DNA from: Pseudomonadota bacterium
Lineage (GTDB): Bacteria; Pseudomonadota; Gammaproteobacteria; Xanthomonadales; Rhodanobacteraceae
Direction of reading: 5' to 3'
Assembly (NCBI GenBank): GCA_021787175.1
Contig: JAJYMF010000395.1
Span: 1-5,363, forward strand
DNA: 5,363 bases
Under the pieces are notes generated by a model. The model saw nothing but the letters and a program-made list of their open reading frames with translations. It ran no database searches and was not told where the DNA came from. Below, one piece after another: positions 1 to 4,551 of the stretch; positions within the stretch are counted from its first letter, which is position 1, and the number at the start of each line of letters is the position of its first letter. The position numbers were made by a program, and so were the translations under genes.

Positions 1-320
1 GCCAGCGCCTTGACGCGCCCGTGATAGCGGAAGCCGGAGCGGTCGAACGCGACCTGCTCGACGCCAGCCGCACGCGCGCGCTCGGCCACGAGTTTGCCGA
101 CCGCCGCCGCCGCCGCGACGTTCTTGGTGCCGGTCAGGCCTTCGCGGACATCCTTCTGCACCGTCGAGGCCGCGGCGATCACGCGGTCGCCGGTCGGCGC
201 GATGACCTGCGCATACAGGTGCTGTCCGCTGCGGTGCACGGTCAGACGCGCCACGCCGAGGGTGCGGATGTGCATACGCGTGGACTTGGCGCGACGCAGA
301 CGGGCAATGTTCTTATCCAT
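1..320 (-). CDS. rplR: 50S ribosomal protein L18, N-terminal ~106 residues (partial)
   Basis: L18 binds 5S rRNA and, with L5, anchors it in the central protuberance. The visible part holds 106 complete codons plus two bases; E. coli L18 has 117 residues, so about a dozen at the C terminus lie beyond the low-coordinate edge. The start MDKNIARLRRAKSTRMHIR is followed by RLTVHRSGQHLYAQVI (25-40), STVQKDVREGLTGTKN (52-67), an alanine run (69-73), VGKLVAERARAAGV (74-87) and the signature FDRSGFRYHGRVKALA (92-107; the last codon is incomplete). The ATG at 318-320 has GGAG (328-331) seven bases upstream. Another ATG at 325-327 is out of frame and stops after four codons. The 69-nt upstream spacer may fold into a stem-loop. 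The next genes expected beyond the window are rpsE and rpmD. Confidence 0.97.
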   Translation of the reverse strand, partial: MDKNIARLRRAKSTRMHIRTLGVARLTVHRSGQHLYAQVIAPTGDRVIAAASTVQKDVREGLTGTKNVAAAAAVGKLVAERARAAGVEQVAFDRSGFRYHGRVKAL

Positions 321-355
321 GGTTCATCTCCGAAAGCTGAAGGTTTCTGGGGAAC

Positions 356-387
356 CGGCTCTGGGCCAAGCCCCTGCGGCAGAGCCG
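356..387 (-). repeat. Inverted repeat / possible stem-loop between rplF and rplR
   Basis: A perfect 8-bp inverted repeat, CGGCTCTG (356-363) and CAGAGCCG (380-387), encloses 16 nt. It lies wholly within the 69-nt spacer, starting two bases after the rplF stop in transcription order. The loop can form a competing inner stem of GGGC (363-366) with GCCC (370-373). No T-rich run follows on the transcribed strand, so it does not look like an intrinsic terminator. It could be an RNA stabilising or pausing structure; function is unknown. Confidence 0.6.
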
Positions 388-389
388 CA

Positions 390-917
390 TTACGCCTTCT
401 TGGCTTCCTTCAGGGTGATCTTCTCGCCGGCGTAACGCACACCCTTGCCCTTGTAAGGCTCCGGCGGACGGAACGCGCGGATCTTCGCCGCAACCTGGCC
501 GACGCACTGCTTGTCGTTGCCCTTGATCAGGATCTCGGTCTGGCTCGGCGTTTCCAGGGTGACGCCGTCCGGAGCCGCAAAGGACACCGGGTGCGAAAAC
601 CCCAGCGACAGGTTCAGGGTCTTGCCCTGCATCGCCGCGCGGTATCCGACGCCGACCAGCTCGAGCTTGCGCTCGTAACCGTCGGTGACACCCTTGACCA
701 TGTTGGCCAGCAGGGCGCGTGTGGTGCCGGCAAACTTGCTGTCGATGCCGTCCTCGGCCTGGCAATGAATATGGCCGTCGGCGACTTCAACCTTGACGCC
801 GGCAATGGCGGCCATCGACAGCAGTCCTCGCGCACCCTTGACGGTGATCGCGGCGGTGTCGATCTTGCACTCGACACCCTTGGGCAGCGCGATCGGCTTT
901 TTGGCAACTCGCGACAT
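390..917 (-). CDS. rplF: 50S ribosomal protein L6
   Basis: L6 sits at the base of the L7/L12 stalk near the sarcin-ricin loop, where translation factors bind, and joins late in assembly. The product is 175 residues, against 177 in E. coli. Two related alpha/beta domains are visible. The N-terminal one (about 1-80) is MSRVAKKPIALPKGV followed by a family-variable stretch with few conserved residues. The conserved C-terminal one has KLELVGVGYRAAMQGK (84-99), LNLSLGFSHPV (101-111), TEILIKGNDKQCVGQVAAKI (127-146) and the signature FRPPEPYKGKGVRYAGE (149-165). It ends KEAKKA, as in Xanthomonas L6 from memory. The ATG at 915-917 has the strong TAAGGAG (925-931) built from the rpsH stop codon. Stop TAA. 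The following 69-nt gap before rplR is unusually long for this cluster. Confidence 0.97.
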   Translation of the reverse strand: MSRVAKKPIALPKGVECKIDTAAITVKGARGLLSMAAIAGVKVEVADGHIHCQAEDGIDSKFAGTTRALLANMVKGVTDGYERKLELVGVGYRAAMQGKTLNLSLGFSHPVSFAAPDGVTLETPSQTEILIKGNDKQCVGQVAAKIRAFRPPEPYKGKGVRYAGEKITLKEAKKA

Positions 918-924
918 GGCGGCG

Positions 925-931
925 CTCCTTA
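925..931 (-). promoter_or_regulatory. Shine-Dalgarno of rplF fused to the rpsH stop codon
   Basis: Reading on the minus strand, TAAGGAG joins the rpsH TAA (929-931) to a near-perfect Shine-Dalgarno core, seven bases before the rplF ATG. It decides the rplF start and places terminating and initiating ribosomes together. Confidence 0.8.
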
Positions 932-1324
932 GGCGACGATGCCGATGACTTCGCCGCCCAGACCCTTGGAACGGGCCTGCGCGTCGGTCATCAGGCCGGC
1001 GGAGGTGGACACGATGGAGATGCCGAGCCCGCCCAGCACCTTGGGCAGATCGCTCTTGCCGCGATAGACGCGCAGGCCGGAACGGCTGACGCGATCGATG
1101 CGCTCGATGGCGGGACGGCCCTCGAAATACTTGAGCTTGAGTTCGAGTTCCGGCTTGCCGGCGATTTTCGCGACCTTGGAGTCCGCGATGTAACCCTCGG
1201 CCTTCAGCAGGTCGGCCAGGGCGGTCTTCAGCTTCGACGACGGCATGCGCACCGCCGGCTTGCCCGTGGCCTGGGCGTTGCGGATACGGGTGAACATATC
1301 GGCGATGGGATCAGTCATGCTCAT
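929..1324 (-). CDS. rpsH: 30S ribosomal protein S8
   Basis: S8 binds helix 21 of 16S rRNA to organise the platform, and in E. coli also represses the spc operon by binding its own mRNA. The product is 131 residues, against 130 in E. coli. It begins MSMTDPIADMFTRIRNAQ, has MPSSKLKTALADLLKAEGYI (27-46), ELKLKYFEGRPAIERIDRVS (61-80), the Xanthomonas-like RSGLRVYRGK (81-90), LPKVLGGLGI (93-102) and the C-terminal signature STSAGLMTD (106-114) plus GLGGEVI. Most homologues I recall have Lys or Arg where Ala109 stands. The first ATG (1322-1324) is preferred over the one at 1316-1318 because MSM is the family start and AAGGA (1333-1337) is eight bases away. Stop TAA, merged with the rplF binding site. 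Confidence 0.97.
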   Translation of the reverse strand: MSMTDPIADMFTRIRNAQATGKPAVRMPSSKLKTALADLLKAEGYIADSKVAKIAGKPELELKLKYFEGRPAIERIDRVSRSGLRVYRGKSDLPKVLGGLGISIVSTSAGLMTDAQARSKGLGGEVIGIVA

Positions 1325-1332
1325 GATTCAGT

Positions 1333-1337
1333 TCCTT
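1333..1337 (-). promoter_or_regulatory. Shine-Dalgarno of rpsH
   Basis: AAGGA lies eight bases before the first rpsH ATG (1322-1324) and fourteen before the second (1316-1318). This favours the first and gives the family N terminus MSM. The site is inside a possible eight-codon leader reading frame (1321-1347). Confidence 0.7.
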
Positions 1338-1361
1338 GCGTGTGCATCGATATCCGCCGAC

Positions 1362-1667
1362 TTACCAGCTGGCCTTGCGCAGGCCCGGCACATCGCCGCG
1401 CATGGTCGCCTCGCGCAGCTTGTTGCGGCCGAGTCCGAACTTGCGGTAGACGCCGTGCGCGCGGCCGGTGATGGCGCAGCGCGTGGTCTGGCGGGTGGGG
1501 CTGGCGTCGCGCGGCAGCTTCTGCAGCTTCGACTGCGCCTCCATCTTTTCCTCGTACGAGGACTTGGGGCTCAGCACGATCGCCTTGAGCTGGGCGCGCT
1601 TGCCGGCGTGCCGCTTGGCGATCTTGGCCCGCTTGATCTCGCGGTTGACCATTGAAGTCTTAGCCAT
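1362..1667 (-). CDS. rpsN: 30S ribosomal protein S14, zinc-free long form
   Basis: S14 binds 16S rRNA in the head of the small subunit next to S19 and S3. The product is 101 residues, like E. coli S14. It begins MAKTSMVNREIKRAKIAKRH, has KLQKLPRDASPTRQ (47-60), the RNA-binding signature CAITGRAHGVYRKFGLGRN (64-82) and ends GLRKASW. Only one cysteine (64) is present, so the four-cysteine zinc ribbon of the short C+ form is absent. This is the C- type usual in gammaproteobacteria, which does not depend on zinc. The ATG at 1665-1667 has AGGAAA (1672-1677) upstream, within a 15-nt spacer from rplE. The 37-nt spacer to rpsH is the second longest in the window. No sign of a duplicated or diverged copy. 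Confidence 0.98.
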   Translation of the reverse strand: MAKTSMVNREIKRAKIAKRHAGKRAQLKAIVLSPKSSYEEKMEAQSKLQKLPRDASPTRQTTRCAITGRAHGVYRKFGLGRNKLREATMRGDVPGLRKASW

Positions 1668-1682
1668 GGGATTTCCTGCCGA

Positions 1683-2222
1683 TCAGTTGCGGAACGGGAA
1701 GTTGAAGGCCTCGAACAGCGCCCGGGCTTCCGCGTCGGTCTTGGCGGTGGTGGCGATGGCGATATCCATGCCGCGCAGCGCGTCGATCTGATCGAAATCG
1801 ATCTCGGGGAAGATGATCTGTTCCTTGATGCCCATGTTGAAGTTGCCGCGACCGTCGAAAGAGCGGCCGGACACGCCGCGGAAATCGCGCACGCGCGGCA
1901 GGGCGATGGCAATCAGACGATCGAAGAACTCGTACATGCGCGCGCGGCGCAGCGTGACCTTGCAGCCGATCGGCCAGCCGTCGCGGATCTTGAACGAGGC
2001 CACCGACACGCGCGCCTTGGTCGCTACCGGCTTCTGGCCGGCGATCTTGGCCATGTCGGCGATCGCGTTCTCGAGCACCTTCTTGTTGGCGGCTGCCTCA
2101 CCGACACCCATGTTCAGGGTGATCTTGGTGATGCGCGGCACTTCCATCACGTTCTTGTAGCCGAAGCGTTCCATCAGCTTCGGAACGACCTGCTCTTTGT
2201 AGATAGTCTCAAGGCGCGTCAT
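1683..2222 (-). CDS. rplE: 50S ribosomal protein L5
   Basis: L5 binds 5S rRNA with L18 in the central protuberance, contacts the P-site tRNA and makes bridge B1b with S13. The product is 179 residues, matching E. coli. It shows ITLNMGVGEA (34-43), AGQKPVATKAR (61-71), IRDGWPIGCKVTLR (79-92), the signature around RDFRG (112-116), FDGRGNFNMGIKEQIIFPEI (122-141) and the final EAFNFPF. The ATG at 2220-2222 has GAGGA (2230-2234) seven bases upstream, overlapping the rplX stop. In E. coli, S8 represses this operon by binding near the rplE start; here the start lies in the loop of a short possible hairpin (2215-2239). Whether S8 binds it is unknown. rpsN follows after 15 nt. Confidence 0.98.
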   Translation of the reverse strand: MTRLETIYKEQVVPKLMERFGYKNVMEVPRITKITLNMGVGEAAANKKVLENAIADMAKIAGQKPVATKARVSVASFKIRDGWPIGCKVTLRRARMYEFFDRLIAIALPRVRDFRGVSGRSFDGRGNFNMGIKEQIIFPEIDFDQIDALRGMDIAIATTAKTDAEARALFEAFNFPFRN

Positions 2223-2239
2223 CGCTGGGTCCTCACGCG
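2215..2239 (-). promoter_or_regulatory. Possible hairpin presenting the rplE translation start
   Basis: CGCGT (2215-2219) and ACGCG (2235-2239) are a perfect 5-bp inverted repeat enclosing 15 nt. The loop runs exactly from the rplE ATG (2220-2222) to its GAGGA Shine-Dalgarno (2230-2234), so the initiation region would be exposed in the loop. In E. coli, S8 represses the spc operon at this rplX-rplE junction. The stem is short and a chance match in GC-rich DNA is likely; an S8 site is only a possibility. Confidence 0.25.
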
Positions 2240-2547
2240 TCCACGACCTCGCCGGACGAACGGTAGACGCGTACCTTGCGTCCGTCGTCGAGCGCCTTGT
2301 AACCGACGCGCTCGCCTTTGTTCGTGGCGGGGTTGAACAGCATCACGTTGGAAATATGGATCGGCGCCTCGCGTTCGACGATGCCGCCCGGCTGGTTGGC
2401 CTGCGGATTCGGCTTGGTGTGGCGTTTGACCAGGTTGACGTTGGCAACGTACACGCGCTCGCCCGCCACGCGCGTCACTTCGCCTCGCTGACCCTTGTTC
2501 TTGCCGGTGATCACGAGCACCTGATCACCCTTGCGGATACGGTTCAT
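2233..2547 (-). CDS. rplX: 50S ribosomal protein L24
   Basis: L24 is one of the two assembly-initiating proteins of the large subunit. It binds the 5' end of 23S rRNA and ends up near the tunnel exit. The product is 104 residues, the same length as E. coli L24. The N-terminal KOW motif is clear in RKGDQVLVITGKNKGQRGEV (5-24), with the invariant glycine at 15. It is followed by VNLVKRHTKPNPQANQPGG (37-55), the family-specific EREAPIHISNVML (58-70) and DGRKVRVYRSSGE (88-100). The ATG at 2545-2547 is preceded by AGAGG (2557-2561). The stop TGA runs into the next binding site as TGAGGA, ten nt before the rplE start. The short spacers fit coupled translation from rplN through rplE. Confidence 0.97.
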   Translation of the reverse strand: MNRIRKGDQVLVITGKNKGQRGEVTRVAGERVYVANVNLVKRHTKPNPQANQPGGIVEREAPIHISNVMLFNPATNKGERVGYKALDDGRKVRVYRSSGEVVDA

Positions 2548-2563
2548 GGTTTGCGGCCTCTGC

Positions 2564-2932
2564 TCAAAGCACTTCCGGCGCGAGCGAGACGATCTTCATG
2601 AACTTCTCGCTGCGCAGCTCGCGGGTGACCGGCCCGAAAATGCGGGTGCCGATCGGCTCGAGCTTGTTGTTGAGGAGCACGGCGGCGTTGCCGTCGAAAC
2701 GGATCAGCGACCCGTCCGGACGCCGCACGCCCTTGGAGGTGCGCACGACGACCGCGCTGTACACCTCGCCCTTTTTCACCTTGCCGCGCGGGATTGCATC
2801 CCGCACGCTCACCTTGATCACGTCGCCGATGCGGGCGTAGCGGCGCTTGGAGCCGCCGAGCACCTTGATGCACATCAGTTCCCGTGCTCCGCTGTTGTCC
2901 GCTGCGGCCAGCGTGGTCTGCATCTGGATCAT
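2564..2932 (-). CDS. rplN: 50S ribosomal protein L14
   Basis: L14 is a beta-barrel protein on the subunit interface. It forms bridge B8 and is the binding partner of the silencing factor RsfS. The product is 122 residues, the length I recall for xanthomonads, against 123 in E. coli. It begins MIQMQTTLAAADNSGA, then CIKVLGGSKRRYA (21-33), AIPRGKVKKGEVYSAVVVRT (46-65), RRPDGSLIRFDGNAAVLLNN (70-89) and the C-terminal signature GTRIFGPVTRELRSEKFMKI (95-114), ending APEVL. The ATG at 2930-2932 is the family start and has a strong AGGAG (2940-2944) seven bases away. Another ATG lies 5 nt upstream, out of frame and too close to that site. It is classically the first gene of the spc operon, but here it follows rpsQ by 16 nt. 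Confidence 0.98.
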   Translation of the reverse strand: MIQMQTTLAAADNSGARELMCIKVLGGSKRRYARIGDVIKVSVRDAIPRGKVKKGEVYSAVVVRTSKGVRRPDGSLIRFDGNAAVLLNNKLEPIGTRIFGPVTRELRSEKFMKIVSLAPEVL

Positions 2933-2939
2933 GACATCG

Positions 2940-2944
2940 CTCCT
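2940..2944 (-). promoter_or_regulatory. Shine-Dalgarno of rplN at the S10/spc junction
   Basis: AGGAG sits seven bases before the rplN ATG (2930-2932) in the 16-nt rpsQ-rplN spacer. A second ATG at 2935-2937 is out of frame and only two bases from the site, too close to be used efficiently, so it supports the annotated start. Confidence 0.75.
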
Positions 2945-2948
2945 GTGC

Positions 2949-3212
2949 TTACTCGCTGGCGCGCGTGACGACTTCGATCACGCGATGGTGCTTGGTCTTC
3001 GACAGCGGCCGGCACTCGGCGATGCGCACCAGATCGCCTTCGCGGCACTGGCCCGCCTCGTCGTGCGCGTGCAGCTTGGTCGAGCGCCGCACGATCTTGC
3101 CGTACAGGTTGTGCTGCACTTGGCGCTCGATCAGCACGGTGACGGTCTTGTTCATCTTGTTGCTGACGACGCGGCCCTCGAGGGTGCGCGCCTGATTCGG
3201 GTTGTCGCTCAT
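2949..3212 (-). CDS. rpsQ: 30S ribosomal protein S17
   Basis: S17 is a primary 16S rRNA-binding protein with an OB fold in the body of the small subunit, important for early 5'-domain assembly. The product is 87 residues, against 84 in E. coli. It shows LEGRVVSNKMNKTVTV (11-26), the loop KLHAHDE (46-52), the turn EGD (58-60) and the signature ECRPLSKTKHHRVIEVV (66-82). The seven or so residues before LEGRV are a variable polar N terminus. The ATG at 3210-3212 overlaps the rpmC stop as ATGA. A GAGGA binding site (3220-3224) lies inside rpmC, seven bases upstream. It is the last gene of the S10 block in the classical scheme. Its TAA is only 16 nt from rplN, so the two blocks are run together here. 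Confidence 0.97.
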   Translation of the reverse strand: MSDNPNQARTLEGRVVSNKMNKTVTVLIERQVQHNLYGKIVRRSTKLHAHDEAGQCREGDLVRIAECRPLSKTKHHRVIEVVTRASE

Positions 3213-3406
3213 CGCGCGGTCCTCACTCTCTCGCCCAGCAGGGTCTTGGTGCGGGCGATCTCGCGCCGCACGCGGCGCAGCTGCTGGGGCTGGGTCAGCT
3301 GACCCGAGCCTTTCTGCATGCGCAGGTTGAACTGTTCCTTGCGCAGATCGAGAAGATGCTCGTTCAGCTCAGGGGCCGACTTGCCACGAAGTTCCTTCAG
3401 TTCCAT
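3209..3406 (-). CDS. rpmC: 50S ribosomal protein L29
   Basis: L29 is a small helical-hairpin protein at the peptide tunnel exit beside L23, near the docking place of trigger factor and the signal recognition particle. The product is 65 residues, against 63 in E. coli. It begins MELKELRGKSAPELNEHL, contains the signature LRKEQFNLRMQ (21-31) and ends with RRVRREIARTKTLL (44-57) plus a short basic tail. The ATG at 3404-3406 is chosen for this N terminus, although the frame is open far upstream under rplP. Start and stop are shared as TGATG with rplP, and there is only a weak GC-rich stretch where a binding site should be, so translation probably depends on ribosomes finishing rplP (inference). 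The stop TGA lies inside ATGA with the rpsQ start. Confidence 0.96.
   Translation of the reverse strand: MELKELRGKSAPELNEHLLDLRKEQFNLRMQKGSGQLTQPQQLRRVRREIARTKTLLGERVRTAR
3220..3224 (-). promoter_or_regulatory. Shine-Dalgarno of rpsQ inside the end of rpmC
   Basis: GAGGA on the minus strand lies seven bases before the rpsQ ATG and within the last codons of rpmC. With the ATGA overlap it lets rpsQ either initiate independently or be coupled to rpmC. Confidence 0.7.
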
Positions 3407-3819
3407 CACAGCACCGCCCGGGTCACAAACTGGGTCTGCACGGAGAGCTTGGCGGCCGCCAGGCGAAACGCCTCGCGCGCCGTGGCCTCGTCGACGCCCT
3501 CGATCTCGTACAGCATGCGACCGGGCTGCACCGGGGCCACCCAGAACTCGACGCTGCCCTTGCCCGAACCCATGCGCACCTCGATGGGCTTGCGGGTGAT
3601 CGGCTTGTCGGGAAACACGCGGATCCAGAGCTTGCCGCCGCGCTTGACGAAACGCGTGATGCAGCGGCGAGCGGCCTCGATCTGGCGCGCGGTGAGATGA
3701 CCGTGGGTGATCGCCTTGAGACCGAACTCGCCAAAGCTGACGAGATTCGAACAATGGCTGAGACCCTCGTTGCGGCCCTTGTGGACCTTGCGGTATTTGG
3801 TTCGCTTGGGTTGAAGCAT
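3406..3819 (-). CDS. rplP: 50S ribosomal protein L16
   Basis: L16 is a late-assembly protein near the A-site tRNA elbow and helps shape the factor-binding side of the large subunit. The product is 137 residues, one more than E. coli. It shows MLQPKRTKYRKVHKGRNEG, LTARQIEAARRCITRFVKR (42-60), the signature WIRVFPDKPITRKP (65-78), VRMGSGKGSVEFWVA (81-95) and AREAFRLAAAKL (114-125). Arg82 corresponds to E. coli Arg81, the target of the 2-oxoglutarate oxygenase RoxA/YcfD, so the substrate residue is present. The segment SHCSN (21-25) carries the extra residue, a spacing I recall from Xanthomonas L16. The ATG at 3817-3819 follows rpsC by 14 nt; TAAGGAG spans the rpsC stop and supplies the binding site. 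Its TGA overlaps the rpmC ATG by one base. Confidence 0.98.
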   Translation of the reverse strand: MLQPKRTKYRKVHKGRNEGLSHCSNLVSFGEFGLKAITHGHLTARQIEAARRCITRFVKRGGKLWIRVFPDKPITRKPIEVRMGSGKGSVEFWVAPVQPGRMLYEIEGVDEATAREAFRLAAAKLSVQTQFVTRAVL

Positions 3820-3829
3820 GGCGCATGCG

Positions 3830-3836
3830 CTCCTTA
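3830..3836 (-). promoter_or_regulatory. Shine-Dalgarno of rplP fused to the rpsC stop codon
   Basis: The same TAAGGAG heptamer is formed by the rpsC TAA (3834-3836) and GGAG. It lies 10 bases from the rplP ATG at 3817-3819 and only 3 bases from an out-of-frame ATG at 3824-3826. Family length and N terminus fix the downstream ATG as the real start. Confidence 0.75.
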
Positions 3837-4538
3837 CTTGGCGGCAGCCGGACGCTCACGGCGTCCTTCGCGTTCGCCTTCCTTCGCCTCCTGCTGCTGC
3901 GAGGCGGCGAGGTCGAAGATTTCACCCTTGTAGATCCACACCTTGACGCCGATCACGCCATAGGTGGTCCTGGCCTCGGCAAAGCCGTAATCGATGTCGG
4001 CACGCAGGGTGTGCAACGGGACGCGGCCTTCACGGTACATTTCCGAACGCGCGATCTCGGCACCGTTCAGGCGGCCGCCGACGTTGACCTTGATGCCGAG
4101 CGCTCCGAGGCGCATCGCGTTGCCGACCGCGCGCTTCATGGCGCGACGGAACATGATCCGGCGCTCGAGCTGCTGGGCGATCGACTCGGCCACGAGCTGG
4201 GCGTCGAGCTCGGGCTTGCGGACCTCGGAGACGTTGATGTGCGTGGGCACGCCCATCATCGCCGAGACGTCCTTGCGCAGCTTCTCGATGTCCTCGCCCT
4301 TCTTGCCGATCACCACGCCCGGACGCGCCGTGTGGATGGTGACGCGCGCGTTCTTGGCGGGACGCTCGATCTGGATCCGGGAAACGCCGGCCGCGGCCAG
4401 GCGCTTCTTCAGCATGTCGCGCACCTTGATGTCGGCGACCAGATACTGGGCGTACTCGCGCTTGCCCGCGAACCATTTCGAGTTCCAGTCCTTGGCGATG
4501 CCGAGGCGGATGCCCGTGGGATGAACTTTGTGACCCAT
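3834..4538 (-). CDS. rpsC: 30S ribosomal protein S3
   Basis: S3 forms part of the mRNA entry tunnel with S4 and S5 and contributes to the ribosome's mRNA helicase activity. The product is 234 residues, against 233 in E. coli. It begins MGHKVHPTGIRLG. A type II KH domain carries the loop G-K-K-G at 78-81 within VVIGKKGEDIEKLR. The C-terminal S3 domain contains FRRAMKRAV (130-138), NAMRLGALGIKV and EGRVPLHTLRADIDYG (170-185). R131, R132 and K135 match the E. coli residues tied to helicase function. A charged Glu/Arg/Lys tail fills roughly residues 211-234. The ATG at 4536-4538 gives the exact family N terminus; an upstream in-frame TTG at 4562 would overlap rplV and add an unlikely eight residues. 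The binding site is weak (GGGA within the 13-nt spacer), so coupling to rplV is plausible. Stop TAA. Confidence 0.98.
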   Translation of the reverse strand: MGHKVHPTGIRLGIAKDWNSKWFAGKREYAQYLVADIKVRDMLKKRLAAAGVSRIQIERPAKNARVTIHTARPGVVIGKKGEDIEKLRKDVSAMMGVPTHINVSEVRKPELDAQLVAESIAQQLERRIMFRRAMKRAVGNAMRLGALGIKVNVGGRLNGAEIARSEMYREGRVPLHTLRADIDYGFAEARTTYGVIGVKVWIYKGEIFDLAASQQQEAKEGEREGRRERPAAAK

Positions 4539-4551
4539 CGTTATCGTCCCG

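Noticed and set aside
356..387. Intrinsic terminator between rplF and rplR
   Set aside because: The stem is GC-rich but no run of T follows on the transcribed strand, and termination inside the spc cluster would cut off essential genes.
21..932. 303-codon plus-strand open frame antisense to rplF and rplR
   Set aside because: It runs opposite two clear ribosomal protein genes, its translation is Arg/Ala/Gly/Asp-rich with no recognisable domain, and such antisense frames are expected in GC-rich coding DNA with few stops.
1325..1361. Promoter in the rpsN-rpsH spacer
   Set aside because: The 37 nt contain no convincing -35/-10 pair; GATATC and ATCGAT are short palindromes without a promoter context.
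3209..3925. Long open frame suggesting an N-terminal extension of L29
   Set aside because: The upstream part is an alternative reading of rpsC and rplP; L29 has its usual start at 3406 coupled to the rplP stop.
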